Shown here: positions 62,892 to 64,000 of the stretch, piece after piece
How the letters are laid out: each line of letters opens with the position of its first letter
Numbering within the stretch: the stretch's first letter is position 1
NCBI GenBank assembly: GCA_963663005.2
Contig: CAXXHH010000010.1
Location: forward strand, 424,012-488,011
Direction of reading: 5' to 3'
Source of the DNA: CAINVV01 sp963663005
GTDB taxonomy: Bacteria; Bacteroidota; Bacteroidia; Bacteroidales; Prolixibacteraceae
DNA: 64,000 bases
Translations under genes and position numbers: made by a program
Notes under the pieces: generated by a model
What the model saw: only the letters and a program-made list of their open reading frames with translations
Databases searched by the model: none
Told to the model about the DNA's origin: nothing

Positions 62892-64000
62892 GTGACAACC
62901 CCTTTGATTTATATAGCGCTTCCGGTAATGAATGAAATGGAACGCCTGCCTTTGCTGATGCAATCGGTTATAAATCAAAGTTTTCGGAATTTCAGGCTTA
63001 TAGTGTGCGTAAACCAGCCCGAAAGTTGGTGGGACGACCCGCAGCACCAGGATGTGTGCAACGAGAACCAGCTTACAATTGCCTACCTGAGGTCGCTTGA
63101 AGATAAAAGGATTGAAATCCTCGATCGTTCCTCGAAAGGCCGGGGATGGCCGCCAAAAGGACATGGCATAGGGTTTGCACGTAAATTCATAATGGACTAT
63201 ATTACTTCAATAGCCAATGGCGGGGATATAATCATAAGCATGGATGCCGATACCGTGTTTAAGAAGGATTACTTTTCGTCGGTTGATGAAAACCTGCGCT
63301 TAAATCCTGCAGCGTCGGCAATCGCCATTCCTTACTATCACAGCCTGACCTTTTCCCCTGAACTGGACCGTGCTATGCTCCGGTACGAAATTTATATGCG
63401 TGCATTTGCCGTCAATATGTGGAGGATTAGGAGCCCGTATTGTTTTACAGCCCTGGGTTCAGCTATAGCTTTCCCAGTTTGGGCTTACAAAGCGGCCGGC
63501 GGAATGACTCCCAAAATGAGCGGTGAAGATTTTTATTTTCTGCAGAAGATTGTAAAAACCGGGCGGTTGCTGCACTGGAACGGTGAAATTGTATACCCGG
63601 CGGCGCGCCTGTCCGACAGGGTGTACTTTGGAACAGGTCCGGCGCTGATTAAAGGAATAGCCGGCGACTGGAGCAGTTACCCTGTTTATGATTCAAAGCT
63701 CTTCGCTCTCGTTGCCGAAACTGTAAAATCCTTTGGCAGTCTGTATAAAAATGAGATTCCGACCCCTCTTGATGAGTTCCTGATCCGCAGGTTCGGGGAA
63801 CTGCCTTGGCAGGGTTTACGGCTGAATTTTAAAACGCAGCAGCATTTTGTCAGAGCCTGTAACGAGAAGATCGATGGTCTGCGCATACTCCAGTTCCTCA
63901 AGGAAAGCCAGGCTGCCGATGAAAAAGTCAGCCAAAATGCGCTTTCTGAATTGTTAAAGTCCTATGCAAAACTGTTCCCGGAACTATTAACAGACTTAGA
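62892..64000 (+). CDS. family 2 glycosyltransferase, 3' end outside window
   Basis: A GT-A-fold glycosyltransferase running off the right edge. It opens IYIALPVMNEMERLPLLMQS, with the nucleotide-sugar metal motif in SMDADTVF and an acceptor loop SGEDFYFLQKI. The start is uncertain: GTG at 62892 is the best fit to family starts; ATG 62928 lies inside the first strand, and ATG 62811 would add a weak N-terminus. It is divergent from phhA across about 90 bp. The sugar and acceptor are unknown. Confidence 0.88.
   Translation, partial: MTTPLIYIALPVMNEMERLPLLMQSVINQSFRNFRLIVCVNQPESWWDDPQHQDVCNENQLTIAYLRSLEDKRIEILDRSSKGRGWPPKGHGIGFARKFIMDYITSIANGGDIIISMDADTVFKKDYFSSVDENLRLNPAASAIAIPYYHSLTFSPELDRAMLRYEIYMRAFAVNMWRIRSPYCFTALGSAIAFPVWAYKAAGGMTPKMSGEDFYFLQKIVKTGRLLHWNGEIVYPAARLSDRVYFGTGPALIKGIAGDWSSYPVYDSKLFALVAETVKSFGSLYKNEIPTPLDEFLIRRFGELPWQGLRLNFKTQQHFVRACNEKIDGLRILQFLKESQAADEKVSQNALSELLKSYAKLFPELLTDL

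Overview
The window looks like a chromosomal piece of a Bacteroidota bacterium, probably order Bacteroidales/Marinilabiliales, with moderate G+C. The evidence is the Bacteroidota-type promoters (TTTG/TTG, about 20 nt, then TAnnTTTG), families common in that phylum (DUF4494, DUF4295, CPBP proteases, many S1 sulfatases, Asp-box sialidases), and an arginine pathway whose transcarbamylase carries the proline that marks N-succinylornithine enzymes. I cannot name the species.

Layout. 1-4.1 kb: xyloside use (3' end of a GH3 glycosidase, xylA, a xylose/H+ symporter). 4.1-6.9 kb: a metal-transport unit, with a structured leader RNA, a PRC/MgtE-N/CBS regulatory protein broken by a one-base frameshift, and a divergent Nramp transporter. 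7-14 kb: a lipoprotein, a metallophosphoesterase and three S1 sulfatases, one of them Ser-type. 14-19.7 kb: DUF4337 protein, a type III polyketide synthase/methyltransferase pair, a cupredoxin lipoprotein and a phosphoesterase lipoprotein. 19.8-22.9 kb: tRNA-Pro beside a perfect 26-bp inverted repeat, two CPBP proteins (one probably inactive) and AcpH. 23-27.8 kb: housekeeping genes (rpmB, rpmG, DUF4295, ftsY, rimO), rhaM, an SGNH hydrolase and DUF4494.

27.8-39.6 kb is one long minus-strand arginine/proline cluster: argR, GNAT acyltransferase, argG, argC, argD, proC, XRE-cupin regulator, proB, proA, argF', argB, argE. carAB runs divergently from argR behind a promoter and a terminator-like hairpin, so carbamoyl phosphate supply and arginine synthesis share a control region. 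argH is not in the window.

44.3-46 kb is an AT-rich accessory patch: hipB is intact, but hipA survives only as N- and C-terminal scraps separated by an unrelated membrane-protein ORF. 46-54.4 kb is a catabolic island on the minus strand: two GH33-type sialidases, a UroD-like protein, an RraA-like protein, an MFS carrier, a DHDPS/NAL-type aldolase and a fourth sulfatase. Its right edge cuts into the 3' end of a plus-strand gene, which suggests a recombination junction. 54.7-55.4 kb is non-coding and rich in inverted repeats.

55.4-62.8 kb holds phenylalanine/tyrosine breakdown: phenylalanine hydroxylase, HPPD, homogentisate dioxygenase, fumarylacetoacetase and a flavin reductase-like protein. 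No maleylacetoacetate isomerase is seen. A family 2 glycosyltransferase runs off the right end. Many short intergenic gaps carry short-word fold-back repeats or palindromes.
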